NCBI RefSeq assembly: GCF_013307225.1
Contig: NZ_CP028942.1
Span: 1,764,965-1,828,964, forward strand
Source: Polynucleobacter tropicus
Lineage (GTDB): Bacteria; Pseudomonadota; Gammaproteobacteria; Burkholderiales; Burkholderiaceae
Length of the DNA stretch: 64,000 nt
Direction: 5' to 3'
The translations under genes were made by a program, and so were the position numbers. Positions 50,792 through 59,947 of this stretch are shown here, piece by piece. Under the pieces are notes generated by a model. It was not told the origin of the DNA and ran no database searches. It saw only the letters and a program-made list of their open reading frames with translations. Position 1 is the stretch's first letter; every line of letters starts with the position of its first letter.

Positions 50792-51316
50792 TTAAGAAAT
50801 CTTTTTCAGAGTCTTGGCATAGCGTTGCGCGTTTTTGACATAGCGTCCTGCTATCTCTCCAATTCCTGAAATTTGCTCAGGAGTTAAAGTTTTAACCGCT
50901 TTTGCAGGTGACCCAATAATCATAGATCCATCAGGAAATTCTTTGCCCTCTGTAACAAGAGCGCCAGCACCCACTAAGCAGTGCTTGCCAATTTTTGCGC
51001 CGTTCAGAATCACGGCGCCAATTCCGATCAAACTACCATCGCCAATTTGACATCCATGCAACATTACTTGATGTCCTACAGTGACATTTTTGCCAATGGT
51101 AAGCGGGTATCCTGGATCGGTATGTAGAACAGATGCGTCCTGCACATTACTGTCCTCACCAATCTGAATCAAATCGTTATCACCGCGGATAACAACCTTG
51201 GGCCAAACATTGGAATTTTTGTGAAGTTCTACTTTGCCGATGACTTCTGCGCTTTCGGCAACCCAAGCACCCTCAGAAAGTTGAGGTGCATTTCCATCTA
51301 GTTCAAATATAGCCAT
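50792..51316 (-). CDS. Gamma carbonic anhydrase-like protein (YrdA family)
   Basis: A 174-residue left-handed beta-helix protein built of hexapeptide repeats, such as [20 protein letters not shown] and [20 protein letters not shown]. The metal histidines of the gamma carbonic anhydrase fold are in VLHTDPG and [13 protein letters not shown]. The family forms trimers; activity varies between members. It precedes amtB in no shared operon direction problem: both are on the minus strand, 51 bases apart, with amtB upstream. Confidence 0.88.
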   Translation of the reverse strand: MAIFELDGNAPQLSEGAWVAESAEVIGKVELHKNSNVWPKVVIRGDNDLIQIGEDSNVQDASVLHTDPGYPLTIGKNVTVGHQVMLHGCQIGDGSLIGIGAVILNGAKIGKHCLVGAGALVTEGKEFPDGSMIIGSPAKAVKTLTPEQISGIGEIAGRYVKNAQRYAKTLKKIS

Positions 51317-51367
51317 GACCCATTATAGGTATGAATCAGGCTATATCAGCATGGCTCCTGAAATGGC

Positions 51368-52570
51368 TTACCAGTTAGGCTCGCGATCTGGAGTTGAAGA
51401 AATGCGGTGAACACTTAAGTCAGCGCCTTCAAACTCTTCTTCATGTGACATCCGAATACCAATGATTGCCTTAAGTGCGCCATAAACAACAAAACCACCA
51501 ACCAGGGCGATACCCACCCCCATCAAACTACCAATCAGCTGGCCCGTGAAAGTAATGCCGCCGATTCCACCAAGCGCTTTCGTGCCAAAAATACCGGCAG
51601 CTAAGCCACCCCAAAGTCCACACAATCCATGAAGAGGCCAAACACCCAACACATCGTCTAACTTCCAACGGTTTTGCACCAAGGTAAACATATACACAAA
51701 TAAAGCGCCAGCAACCAAGCCGACAAATAAAGCGCCAACTGGATGCATCAAATCAGAGCCCGCGCATACAGCAACCAATCCAGCAAGTGGACCGTTATAT
51801 GCAAAGCCTGGGTCATTACGCCCAATCACCCATGCAGCAAGTGTTCCACCAACCATCGCCATCAAAGAATTTAATGCCACTAGACCACTGATCTTGTCGA
51901 TTGTCTGTGCGCTCATCACATTAAAACCAAACCAACCTACCGCCAAGATCCAAGCACCTAATGCCAAGAATGGAATGCTTGATGGCGGGTGCGCAGAGAT
52001 TTGTCCTTCTTTGGTGTAACGACCACGACGTGCGCCAAGCAAGATAACTGCAGGCAACGCAATCCAACCACCAACAGCATGCACTACAACTGAACCGGCA
52101 AAATCATGGAACTCTTCGCCAGTTAAACCCTTGATCCATGCCTGAATGCCGTAATGCTGATTCCATGCAATACCTTCGAAGAAAGGATAAACAAAACCAA
52201 CCAAAACAAAAGTAGCGATCAGTTGGGGATTGAATTTAGCTCTCTCAGCAATACCACCAGAAATAATTGCAGGAATTGCAGCGGCAAAAGTAAGGAGAAA
52301 GAAAAACTTCACTAACTCGTAACCATTTTTTTCAGCCAGCAGTTCCGCGCCTGAAAAAAAATTCACTCCATACGCAATGCTGTAACCGATGAAGAAATAA
52401 GCAATGGTTGAAACCGCAAAATCCACCAAGATTTTTACCAAGGCATTCACCTGGTTTTTCTTGCGCACAGTACCTAGCTCTAGAAATGCAAAGCCAGCAT
52501 GCATAGCGAGCACCATGATGGCACCCAACAAAATAAATAGAGCATCACTGCCAGATTTCAAAATTTCCAC
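51368..52570 (-). CDS. amtB: Ammonium transporter
   Basis: A 400-residue trimeric ammonium channel protein of the inner membrane with eleven helices. The opening LFILLGAIMVLAMHAGFAFL is normal, the twin pore histidines are in GSVVVHAVGGWIALPAVILL and VWPLHGLCGLWGG, and GFVYPFFEGIAWNQ forms part of the outer region. No glnK is adjacent, although amtB is often paired with it. The start is GTG with AGGGGAAAA upstream. A palindrome about 64 bases upstream may be a nitrogen-control site. Confidence 0.93.
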   Translation of the reverse strand: MEILKSGSDALFILLGAIMVLAMHAGFAFLELGTVRKKNQVNALVKILVDFAVSTIAYFFIGYSIAYGVNFFSGAELLAEKNGYELVKFFFLLTFAAAIPAIISGGIAERAKFNPQLIATFVLVGFVYPFFEGIAWNQHYGIQAWIKGLTGEEFHDFAGSVVVHAVGGWIALPAVILLGARRGRYTKEGQISAHPPSSIPFLALGAWILAVGWFGFNVMSAQTIDKISGLVALNSLMAMVGGTLAAWVIGRNDPGFAYNGPLAGLVAVCAGSDLMHPVGALFVGLVAGALFVYMFTLVQNRWKLDDVLGVWPLHGLCGLWGGLAAGIFGTKALGGIGGITFTGQLIGSLMGVGIALVGGFVVYGALKAIIGIRMSHEEEFEGADLSVHRISSTPDREPNW

Positions 52571-52633
52571 TTGTTTTCCCCTTTTATTTTTTGCATCATT
52601 ATGGGGAGTAAATAAACCAATTCAGGTGCAACA

Positions 52634-52650
52634 TGCACTTATTTAGTGCA
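52634..52650. promoter_or_regulatory. Palindrome, candidate NtrC-type site for amtB
   Basis: TGCACT-TATTT-AGTGCA is a perfect 6-5-6 inverted repeat, close to the NtrC pattern TGCACC-N5-GGTGCA, with an extra GGTGCA half site at 52625-52630. It lies 64 bases upstream of amtB and 57 bases before the divergent secreted-protein gene. I could not find a convincing sigma54 -24/-12 promoter between it and amtB. Confidence 0.4.
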
Positions 52651-52706
52651 TATACCCTCTAAAATGATGGTTTATGATCAATTTACATTCACTTAAGGGA
52701 GAACCC

Positions 52707-53075
52707 ATGAAGAAAGTCCTGTTTTTTCTAGCTGCAATTACAGCATTTGCTGGCCTAGTACAAGCCCAACCAAATGCCGGTGTTAAGGTTCTCAGCACAC
52801 AAGAGCTAGTAAATGTTTGCAAATTACCAGCAAGCCCGGAATCCCGAAGCTTCTGTATTGGCTACTCAACTGCAATTTATGACACTTATTTGGCTACGCG
52901 TCACCCACAGCGCGCAAAACCATTTATTTGCGTAAAACAACCCGCCCCATCCCGCGATGAAGTCATCGCTGATTTTGTGAAGTTCGGACAAGAGAACCCA
53001 CAAACTGCTGACAAACCAGCAGCCGGAGTTTTCTTAGGTTTCTTGGCGGCAAAGTTCCCTTGCGCCAGAAAATAA
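52707..53075 (+). CDS. Rap1a/Tai-like small secreted protein
   Basis: A 122-residue protein with a signal peptide (KKVLFFLAAITAFAGLVQAQ) and a mature part with four cysteines in the Rap1a/Tai pattern: LVNVCKLPAS, SFCIGYSTAIYDTY, PFICVKQPAP and a final KFPCARK. Named members are immunity proteins against type VI amidase effectors, but most homologues, like this one, stand alone with no effector gene, so immunity is not supported here. The start at 52707 has GGGAG upstream. Confidence 0.75.
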   Translation: MKKVLFFLAAITAFAGLVQAQPNAGVKVLSTQELVNVCKLPASPESRSFCIGYSTAIYDTYLATRHPQRAKPFICVKQPAPSRDEVIADFVKFGQENPQTADKPAAGVFLGFLAAKFPCARK

Positions 53076-53121
53076 TCTAATCAATCTACTGAACTCAATT
53101 TAATTTAAAGGATCTGTTGAT

Positions 53122-53409
53122 ATGAAAAAAATTATCGCAATTACTGCGGCAACTCTTGCAATTGCTGGATGCTCTAACATGAGCAATACTGAACAACGCA
53201 CACTCTCTGGCGCTGGTATTGGCGCTGCAGCAGGCGCGATCGGCACCGCTATTTTCCATGGCAACCCAATCTGGGGTGCGGTTGGTGGTGCAGCCGTTGG
53301 CGCGGCATCAGGCTACATTTATGATTCCTACAAAAAAGAGCAGGCATCTGAATACAACGCTGGCTACAACGCTGGAAAAAATAACAAACCAGCGAACGCA
53401 CCAAACTAA
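53122..53409 (+). CDS. Glycine-zipper lipoprotein (YMGG-like)
   Basis: A 95-residue lipoprotein. LAIAGCSN is the lipobox with Cys17. The mature part carries two glycine-zipper stretches, AGIGAAAGAIGTAIFHG and GAVGGAAVGAASGYIYDSY, and ends in a hydrophilic NAGYNAGKNNK tail. Such proteins associate with the outer membrane; the function is unknown. AAGGA precedes the ATG and a strong terminator follows. Confidence 0.85.
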   Translation: MKKIIAITAATLAIAGCSNMSNTEQRTLSGAGIGAAAGAIGTAIFHGNPIWGAVGGAAVGAASGYIYDSYKKEQASEYNAGYNAGKNNKPANAPN

Positions 53410-53455
53410 TTACATACTTACTTAACGCTTACTAATAGCATTGCTGCAAAAACTA

Positions 53456-53488
53456 CCCAGCTTGTATTAACTTACAAGCTGGGTTTTT
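53456..53488 (+). terminator. Terminator after the glycine-zipper gene, overlapping the osmC-like stop
   Basis: CCCAGCTTGTA-TTAACT-TACAAGCTGGG is an 11-bp stem followed by five T. The stop codon of the convergent OsmC gene (53467-53469) lies in the loop, so the last OsmC-side transcript bases form the same hairpin. Confidence 0.9.
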
Positions 53489-53856
53489 ATTTGGATATCC
53501 CCTGCTAATGCCTTATGTATTGGGCATTTATTTGCAATTTCAATTAAACGATTTTTCTCTTCTTCAGTAAGGCTCCCTTGCAGTTGAATGTCGCGCGTGA
53601 ACATCTCAATATCATTCGCTCGCTCAATATCCACTGTCACAATTGCATTCTCTAAGTTCATCGACTTACGACCCGCATACATTTTTAATGTCATGCTCGT
53701 ACACGCCGCTAATGCCGCGCCTAAATATTCATGGGGCGTAGGGCCAGTATCTTGTCCACCGTTGCTAGCGTAAGCATCAGATAAAAAATGCAAATTACCT
53801 GTCTGCAACTTTTGCTGTAGTGGTCCATCCCCAAACTGCGAAACTACTTTTCTCAT
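53467..53856 (-). CDS. OsmC/Ohr family peroxiredoxin-like protein
   Basis: A 129-residue protein with the OsmC fold. The two reactive cysteines lie in ALAACTSMTLKMYAGRK near residue 52 and IANKCPIHKAL near residue 110; TGPTPHEYLGAAL is the family lead-in. Length and motifs fit the YhfA-like branch. It probably reduces organic hydroperoxides with thiols. It diverges in orientation from the rhodanese gene only by operon spacing: both are on the minus strand, the rhodanese gene upstream. Confidence 0.88.
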   Translation of the reverse strand: MRKVVSQFGDGPLQQKLQTGNLHFLSDAYASNGGQDTGPTPHEYLGAALAACTSMTLKMYAGRKSMNLENAIVTVDIERANDIEMFTRDIQLQGSLTEEEKNRLIEIANKCPIHKALAGDIQIKTQLVS

Positions 53857-53894
53857 ACTGTCTCCGAAATGGATTAATTATTCATTAGCAAAGC

Positions 53895-54305
53895 TTAACT
53901 CTTTGGTGATTTTGATGGCTTCTCTGCGACTAGCAAATTCGCTTGTTTCCAGGCGCTAAATCCACCCTCTAAATGACAGACATGAGGAAGACCCATGTCT
54001 TGCAATGTTTTCGTGGCAAGAGCAGATCGCCAAGCAGAAGCGCAATACAAAATGAAACGCTTACCCTCACCAAAAATGGGTTTGTAGTATGGGCTTTCTG
54101 GGTCTATCCAAAACTCCAACATTCCCCGCGGAGCATGCAAAGCGCCAGGAATCATCCCATCACGCTCAAGCTCTCGAATGTCACGAATATCTACAAACAC
54201 TACATTAGAATCCTGGAGCAATTCTTGCGCCTGATTCAGGGGAACAGTTTCAATTTTCTCCATGGCGCTATCAATTAACGCCCTATAACCAATCTTTAAT
54301 TTCAC
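53895..54305 (-). CDS. Rhodanese-like domain protein
   Basis: A cytosolic single-domain sulfurtransferase of 136 residues. VPLNQAQELLQDSNVVFVDI followed by RDIRELERDGMIPGALHAPR is the domain opening, and the active-site loop is YCASAWRSA with the catalytic cysteine near residue 91. GTG at 54305 lies six bases after AGGAG and is preferred to the TTG one codon upstream. Substrate unknown. Confidence 0.88.
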   Translation of the reverse strand: MKLKIGYRALIDSAMEKIETVPLNQAQELLQDSNVVFVDIRDIRELERDGMIPGALHAPRGMLEFWIDPESPYYKPIFGEGKRFILYCASAWRSALATKTLQDMGLPHVCHLEGGFSAWKQANLLVAEKPSKSPKS

Positions 54306-54362
54306 CAAAATCTCCTAAAGTGACAATTCTTTTTTTGTTGGGTCACCTGCTAACATTCTCCT

Positions 54363-55625
54363 ATGAACTTTACCCCTATAGAACTTGGTGCAAGCATTAT
54401 TTTTGCAATTGCCGTTTTGCACACCTTTTGCACTGGCTATTTTGAATCTCTATCAAAACATTCGCCAAGACATGCAGGCCTTTGGCATCTCCTAGGAGAA
54501 GTGGAGATTGTATTTGGCTTTTGGGCAGCTGCGCTCATCATCTATATCTGCCTAGCAAGCAACTTAAACGCGGCTAAGTCTTATCTAAACTCGCGCAACT
54601 TTACAGAGCCCCTATTTGTTTTTGCCATCATGATCGTCGCTGGCAGTAAACCCATATTGCATTTTTCAACGCAATTACTGCATGCTGTAGCAAACATATT
54701 GAAACGCTTACTGGGCATAAGAGGCGCTCCAGTGCTGTACTTTCTAACACTCGGCTTAACACCGCTTCTCGGCTCCTTAATTACCGAACCAGCAGCAATG
54801 ACCTTGGCCGCATTTTTATTGCGTGATCTAGTGTATCGACATCAATGCTCTAAATCATTGCTGTTTGGCACTTTGGGCGTCCTGTTTGTAAACATATCTA
54901 TTGGCGGTACTCTGACAAATTTTGCCGCGCCTCCAGTACTCATGGTTGCATCCACTTGGGAGTGGAGCTCAGCATTTATGTTTAATCATTTTGGAATCGA
55001 GTCGTGCATTGCCATATTCATGAATGCTCTTGTAGCAACTCTTTTATTTCATCGCCAACTTATTGAACCCTCCGCATCAAGCCAGCATGAAAAAATTCCA
55101 TTGACCGTAATTGCAGTACATCTGCTTTTCTTGTTGGGCGTGGTGGTATTTGCGCATGACCCAATTATTTTTGTATGGCTACTCTTATTCTTTATTGGCT
55201 ACACCACTGCATACCCAAAATATCAAAGCCCGCTCATTCTGAAAGAAGCGTTGTTAGTTGGCTTCTTCTTGGCTGGATTAGTGGTACTCGGAGGATTGCA
55301 AGGTTGGTGGCTACAACCGATTCTAGAAATGATGAACCCAACCGCTGTGTTCTATGGCAGCTTGGCTTTAACCGCTATTACCGATAATGCCGCCCTAACG
55401 TATTTGGGATCCTTAGTAACTGGCACTTCTTTGGACTTCAAGCTTGCTCTAGTAGGCGGTGCAGTTGCGGGTGGCGGCCTTACGGTAATCGCAAATGCGC
55501 CAAACCCGGCAGGCATTGCAATATTGCGCAGTTATTTTCCTGGTGGCGCCGTCTCTGCACTTTATCTCCTTTTAGCTGCAATACCACCCACACTAGTTGC
55601 AATCGCTGCCTATCGACTACTTTAG
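54363..55625 (+). CDS. Putative Na+/H+ antiporter (PF07399-type)
   Basis: A 420-residue inner-membrane protein with about eleven helices. It opens with ASIIFAIAVLHTFCTGYFES, then has EPAAMTLAAFLLRDLVY and TNFAAPPVLMVASTWEWSSA, and the second half has LTAITDNAALTYLGSLVTG followed by ANAPNPAGIAILRSYF. Acidic and asparagine residues within helices (ITEPAA, ITDNAA) suit an ion-transporting fold like NhaD. I assign it to the putative Na+/H+ antiporter family from memory; transport has not been shown from sequence. Confidence 0.75.
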   Translation: MNFTPIELGASIIFAIAVLHTFCTGYFESLSKHSPRHAGLWHLLGEVEIVFGFWAAALIIYICLASNLNAAKSYLNSRNFTEPLFVFAIMIVAGSKPILHFSTQLLHAVANILKRLLGIRGAPVLYFLTLGLTPLLGSLITEPAAMTLAAFLLRDLVYRHQCSKSLLFGTLGVLFVNISIGGTLTNFAAPPVLMVASTWEWSSAFMFNHFGIESCIAIFMNALVATLLFHRQLIEPSASSQHEKIPLTVIAVHLLFLLGVVVFAHDPIIFVWLLLFFIGYTTAYPKYQSPLILKEALLVGFFLAGLVVLGGLQGWWLQPILEMMNPTAVFYGSLALTAITDNAALTYLGSLVTGTSLDFKLALVGGAVAGGGLTVIANAPNPAGIAILRSYFPGGAVSALYLLLAAIPPTLVAIAAYRLL

Positions 55626-55691
55626 ATTTAGCAAGCGGTGTACGCTGTAAAATCTGAGCTTCGCCCCCAGCTATAAATCTGAGAACGGCAT

Positions 55692-57038
55692 ATGAAAAAG
55701 CTCTATATCAAAACCTTTGGTTGCCAAATGAACGAGTATGACTCGGGCAAAATGGCCGACCTCCTCCATGCAGATGAAGGCATGGAAATGACTAACTCTC
55801 CTGAAGATGCGGATGTTGTCCTCCTAAATACATGCTCCATACGAGAAAAAGCGGAGGATAAAGTTTTCTCAGATCTTGGACGACTAAGAGAGCTAAAAAA
55901 AACAAGGCCCAATTTACTAATCGGAGTTGGTGGTTGCGTTGCCAGTCAAGAAGGTCAACAAATTGTTAGTCGTGCGCCCTATGTCGATGTTGTTTTTGGA
56001 CCCCAAACCCTCCATCGTTTAACCGACCTTATTGCCGAACGCCGTAAAACAGGAGTTCCGCAGGTTGATATCTCCTTTCCAGAGATTGAAAAATTTGATC
56101 AACTACCAGCATCACGTCAAACACGTGGCTCTGCATATGTCTCCATCATGGAGGGTTGTTCCAAATATTGCAGTTATTGCGTTGTTCCCTACACACGAGG
56201 TGAAGAGGTATCGCGCCCTTTTGATGATGTTCTGACTGAAGTTGCTGGACTTGCCGCCAACGGTGTCAAAGAAATTGTTTTACTTGGGCAAAATGTAAAT
56301 GCTTATCGCGGGGAAATGGGTGACACTGCAGAGCTTGCTGACTTTGCTTTACTCATTGAATATATCGCCGAGATACCGGGGATTGAACGCATCCGCTTTA
56401 CTACCAGTCACCCTAAAGAATTTACGCAACGCTTAATTGATGTATACGCCAAGGTTCCAAAATTGGTAAGTCATCTGCATTTGCCAGTACAACATGGCTC
56501 AGATGTCATGCTATCGGCGATGAAACGGGGCTATACAGCGCTTGAGTTCAAAAGCATTATTCGAAAAATGCGTGCAGTGCGCCCTGACCTCACACTATCC
56601 AGCGACTTTATTGTTGGCTTCCCTGGTGAGACAGATGCTGACTTTGAAAAACTTCTGAAGATGGTGCGTGACCTGAATTTTGATAACAGTTTTTGCTTTA
56701 TCTTTAGCCCGCGTCCCGGTACACCCGCGGCAAATCTAATTGATACCACGCCATACGAAGTGAAGTTAAAGCGCTTACAAACACTACTTGCCCTTGTTGA
56801 GGAACAAGCCAATCAAATTAGCCAAAAAATGCTGGGCAATATTGAAACTGTTTTAGTTGAAGGCTTGGCAAAGGATGGAGTTAACCTACAAGGCAGGGCT
56901 GAGAATAATCGCGTAGTTCACTTTACTGCGCCCAGCGATCAAATCGAATCTCTCACAGGACAAATGGTCGATATCCAAATTACCGAAGTACTCAATTACA
57001 CTCTCAGGGGAGAGATGGTAGAAGCACATGCCAGCTAA
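55692..57038 (+). CDS. miaB: tRNA-2-methylthio-N6-dimethylallyladenosine synthase MiaB
   Basis: A radical SAM methylthiotransferase acting on i6A37 of tRNAs that read UNN codons. The 448-residue product has the N-terminal domain with three cluster cysteines ([37 protein letters not shown]), the radical SAM motif [16 protein letters not shown] near residue 153, and a C-terminal TRAM domain. The last 11 bases overlap ybeY. Confidence 0.96.
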   Translation: MKKLYIKTFGCQMNEYDSGKMADLLHADEGMEMTNSPEDADVVLLNTCSIREKAEDKVFSDLGRLRELKKTRPNLLIGVGGCVASQEGQQIVSRAPYVDVVFGPQTLHRLTDLIAERRKTGVPQVDISFPEIEKFDQLPASRQTRGSAYVSIMEGCSKYCSYCVVPYTRGEEVSRPFDDVLTEVAGLAANGVKEIVLLGQNVNAYRGEMGDTAELADFALLIEYIAEIPGIERIRFTTSHPKEFTQRLIDVYAKVPKLVSHLHLPVQHGSDVMLSAMKRGYTALEFKSIIRKMRAVRPDLTLSSDFIVGFPGETDADFEKLLKMVRDLNFDNSFCFIFSPRPGTPAANLIDTTPYEVKLKRLQTLLALVEEQANQISQKMLGNIETVLVEGLAKDGVNLQGRAENNRVVHFTAPSDQIESLTGQMVDIQITEVLNYTLRGEMVEAHAS

Positions 57039-57486
57039 ATTAATCATTGATCTCCAGTTTGCTAGCCCAGCTCTTGAAAGCGTTATTGAAAAGACTGCCT
57101 CGGCAGCGCTCATCAAAAAATGGGTCAAAAGTACGGGCGCAGCATCGGGATTAATTACTCTTCGGTTTGTAAATGCCGCTGAAGGCAAAAAGCTAAACGC
57201 CTCTTTTCGTAAAAAAGATTACGCCACAAATGTACTTACCTTTCCTTACGAGCACTCAAAAAATAGCCTCATGGCAGACATCATTTTTTGCCTGTCTATC
57301 ATTCAAAAAGAAGCAAAAGATCAAGGAAAGACATTAAAAGCCCATTTGGCGCATTTAATTATTCATGGATGTCTACATGCTCAGGGCTACGATCATGAAA
57401 ACGATCGAGATGCGAAAAAGATGGAAGCTCTAGAAATTAAAATCCTTAAAGCACTCGGATTTACCAATCCCTACCTAAACTCATAA
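57028..57486 (+). CDS. ybeY: Endoribonuclease YbeY
   Basis: YbeY is a zinc RNase that takes part in 16S rRNA maturation and ribosome quality control. The 152-residue product has [20 protein letters not shown] with [10 protein letters not shown], and the metal motif [14 protein letters not shown] (H-x3-H-x5-H) near residue 112. It overlaps miaB by 11 bases. In most Proteobacteria ybeZ (phoH) stands between these two genes, and it is absent here. Confidence 0.93.
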   Translation: MPAKLIIDLQFASPALESVIEKTASAALIKKWVKSTGAASGLITLRFVNAAEGKKLNASFRKKDYATNVLTFPYEHSKNSLMADIIFCLSIIQKEAKDQGKTLKAHLAHLIIHGCLHAQGYDHENDRDAKKMEALEIKILKALGFTNPYLNS

Positions 57487-57522
57487 TTTTCATTTGTCAT
57501 CGTTCTACGCTATTCTTGCTAT

Positions 57523-58350
57523 ATGCCTGACCCCAAATCCCTTTTAGATCGCCTGGCCGATTTCTTATCGCCACAGCCAATCAGCCCCAGTGAGCGACGT
57601 CAAGAACTGATTGAAACGCTACGTGAAGCCCAAACAGAGGGATTAATTGATGCTGACGCACTTTCTATGATTGAGGGCGTCTTTCAGGTGGGACAACTCT
57701 GCGCACGAGATATTTTGGTGCCGCGAGCACAAATTGACTGGATTGATATCAATCTTCCTTTGGCGGAGTTAATGAAGATTGCAATCGAAGCCGCTCACTC
57801 TCGCTTTCCAGTCTTTGAGGGAACGCGAGACAACGTGATTGGTATTTTGCTTGCCAAAGACTTGTTACGTCATGCAACTGAAAAAGATTTTCAAATAAGA
57901 GACTGGTTACGTCCTGCAGTATTCATCCCCGAATCAAAACGTCTTAGTGTCTTATTGCGCGACTTCAAAGATAATCGTAATCACTTAGCCATCGTTGTCG
58001 ATGAATATGGTGGTGTAGCCGGCATCATTACTATTGAAGATGTTCTTGAACAAATTGTTGGCGATATTGAAGACGAGCACGATATTGATGAGGAAGCCGA
58101 CAATATCATCGCACTTGATAATGGTGATATCCGAGTTAAAGGCATTACCGAGCTTGATCAATTCAATCAAACAATCGGCACACACTTTGCGATTGAGGAT
58201 ATCGATACCGTTGCTGGCTTAGTGATTCAGCATTTAGGGCGCGTTCCAAAAGTAGGTGAACGCATCACTATTGACGGCATTGAATTTGAAGTGCAGCGAG
58301 CCGATCCACGACAAATACACGTGCTGCTAGCGCGGCAATTGCCTCAATAA
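57523..58350 (+). CDS. ybeX: CBS-domain protein YbeX/CorC
   Basis: A 275-residue cytosolic protein with two CBS domains (about residues 60-190; GILLAKDLLRHATEK and DEYGGVAGIITIEDVLEQIV) and a C-terminal CorC_HlyC domain (GLVIQHLGRVPKVGERITID). It is related to CorC, a factor for magnesium and cobalt efflux, and in E. coli YbeX is linked to ribosome metabolism. It lies in the conserved order between ybeY and lnt. Confidence 0.9.
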   Translation: MPDPKSLLDRLADFLSPQPISPSERRQELIETLREAQTEGLIDADALSMIEGVFQVGQLCARDILVPRAQIDWIDINLPLAELMKIAIEAAHSRFPVFEGTRDNVIGILLAKDLLRHATEKDFQIRDWLRPAVFIPESKRLSVLLRDFKDNRNHLAIVVDEYGGVAGIITIEDVLEQIVGDIEDEHDIDEEADNIIALDNGDIRVKGITELDQFNQTIGTHFAIEDIDTVAGLVIQHLGRVPKVGERITIDGIEFEVQRADPRQIHVLLARQLPQ

Positions 58351-58367
58351 ATCGACCAGGGCGTAAC

Positions 58368-59888
58368 TTGCTCATTTCCAAGATATTTACAAAACGCACC
58401 TCAGCAGGAATTGTGCTTTTTGGACTTGGTGCTCTGCTTGCTCTCGCCGCTGAACTACCCTATGGTGGTTGGCTTCAAATACCAATTCTGAGTATTGTCT
58501 GGTGGCGACTTCGCAATGAGACATCTCAAACAACAAAGCAATACTATGCTTACGGACTTATTTTTGGGCTTGGTTATTTTCTAATCGGATTGTGGTGGCT
58601 ATACATCAGCATGCACGATGTTGGGGGCATGAATCCCATGCTGTCAGCTATCGCAGTTTTATTACTGTCGCTCTACATGGCGCTGTATTTTTCTGCAGCC
58701 ACTTTTACCATTCGTCATTTCAAGCAAAGTCACACCTCCGGCTTGCTACTTGCCGCTAGCTGGGTGATTAGCGAATATTTACGAGGCTATATATTTACTG
58801 GCTTTCCATGGATGGGGTTGGCAGAAAACCAATTCGATGGACCTTTCTCACCCATTGCACCAGTCTTTGGCGGTCTTGCCTGCACATTCTTAGTGGTATG
58901 GGCTTCGTGGGAAATTCTGCAAATGAGAACGTACCCCATAAAGCGCGTTGTTATATTGCTCGCAACAATCGCATTGATTCAATTTACAGGAAAAATTTCC
59001 TACACAAAACCTTTTGGCGAGCCAATTAGCGTGCGTCTCATTCAGGGTAATTTTGAGCAGAGTCTCAAATTTAATCTGCAAGCAATTGGTCAGCAGATTG
59101 ACTTTTATGTTTCAGAAATTCAGAAACAATCAGCCGACCTCATCATCATTCCAGAGACCGCTTTTCCTTGGCCACAAAATAATCTTCCATCTGGCTTGCT
59201 AAATTATTTACAGAATTATTCCAACACAAGCCTCAGCAATCTCTTGCTTGGCTTGGTTGGTGAAGTACCCAGCGAACAGGGAATGCAATACACCAATCGC
59301 GCTATTGGCCTATCACCCAATGCTCAGCCATATCAATATGATAAGGTTCACCTAGTTCCCTTTGGAGAATTCATCCCTCCAGGCTTTCATTGGTTCATCA
59401 AAGCATTTAATGTTCCCCTAAGTGACTTTGCACGAGGTAGCTTTGATCAAAAACCTTTTAGCATTGAACGCAAAAACCAAACGAGCGTTAATGCTGCAAT
59501 CACGATTTGCTACGAAGATGTCTTTGGGGATGAGCTAGCTTCACGCATACATCGCAATAAAGAGCCAGTTCATTTGTTAATTAATATGACTAACTTAGCC
59601 TGGTTTGGTCAATCACAAGCCCCTACTCAACAATTACGTCTCTCACAATTAAGATCTCTTGAAACAGGTCTGCCAGCTCTAAGAGCGACTAATACTGGCA
59701 TCACTGCCGCCCTGGGCCCAGATGGCAAATTGCACCAAACCCTTCCAGAATTTACCCAAGCAACACTCACCACCAAAATCCAGCCTTACAGCGGTCAAAC
59801 GCCCTACGTGAGATGGGGCAACCTACCGATCCTAAGTCTTGCCGCAGGATTGCTAATCCGGGGCTTTATTCGTCGTCGTCGTTTTTAA
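58368..59888 (+). CDS. lnt: Apolipoprotein N-acyltransferase
   Basis: Lnt adds the third fatty acid to the N-terminal cysteine of lipoproteins in the inner membrane. The 506-residue product has about six N-terminal membrane helices (FTGFPWMGLAENQ in the periplasmic loop) and a nitrilase domain with the catalytic triad: Glu in LIIIPETAFPWPQ, Lys in YDKVHLVPFGEF, Cys in AITICYEDVFG. The start is TTG with AGGG seven bases upstream; no in-frame ATG fits better. Confidence 0.94.
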   Translation: MLISKIFTKRTSAGIVLFGLGALLALAAELPYGGWLQIPILSIVWWRLRNETSQTTKQYYAYGLIFGLGYFLIGLWWLYISMHDVGGMNPMLSAIAVLLLSLYMALYFSAATFTIRHFKQSHTSGLLLAASWVISEYLRGYIFTGFPWMGLAENQFDGPFSPIAPVFGGLACTFLVVWASWEILQMRTYPIKRVVILLATIALIQFTGKISYTKPFGEPISVRLIQGNFEQSLKFNLQAIGQQIDFYVSEIQKQSADLIIIPETAFPWPQNNLPSGLLNYLQNYSNTSLSNLLLGLVGEVPSEQGMQYTNRAIGLSPNAQPYQYDKVHLVPFGEFIPPGFHWFIKAFNVPLSDFARGSFDQKPFSIERKNQTSVNAAITICYEDVFGDELASRIHRNKEPVHLLINMTNLAWFGQSQAPTQQLRLSQLRSLETGLPALRATNTGITAALGPDGKLHQTLPEFTQATLTTKIQPYSGQTPYVRWGNLPILSLAAGLLIRGFIRRRRF

Positions 59889-59947
59889 GCATTTTTAACT
59901 CTACAGTGCGCTAGCCATGTAAAATCAATGGCTTAGCCAGGTTAATC

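Noticed and set aside
52707-53075. Possible type VI immunity protein (Rap1a/Tai fold)
   Set aside because: No effector amidase or type VI gene is nearby. The fold is widespread in stand-alone secreted proteins, so immunity is not claimed.
57494-57522. Promoter with TTGTCA directly before ybeX
   Set aside because: At a spacing of 17 the -10 would be TGCTAT, only three of six matches, and would touch the start codon, so it is not convincing.
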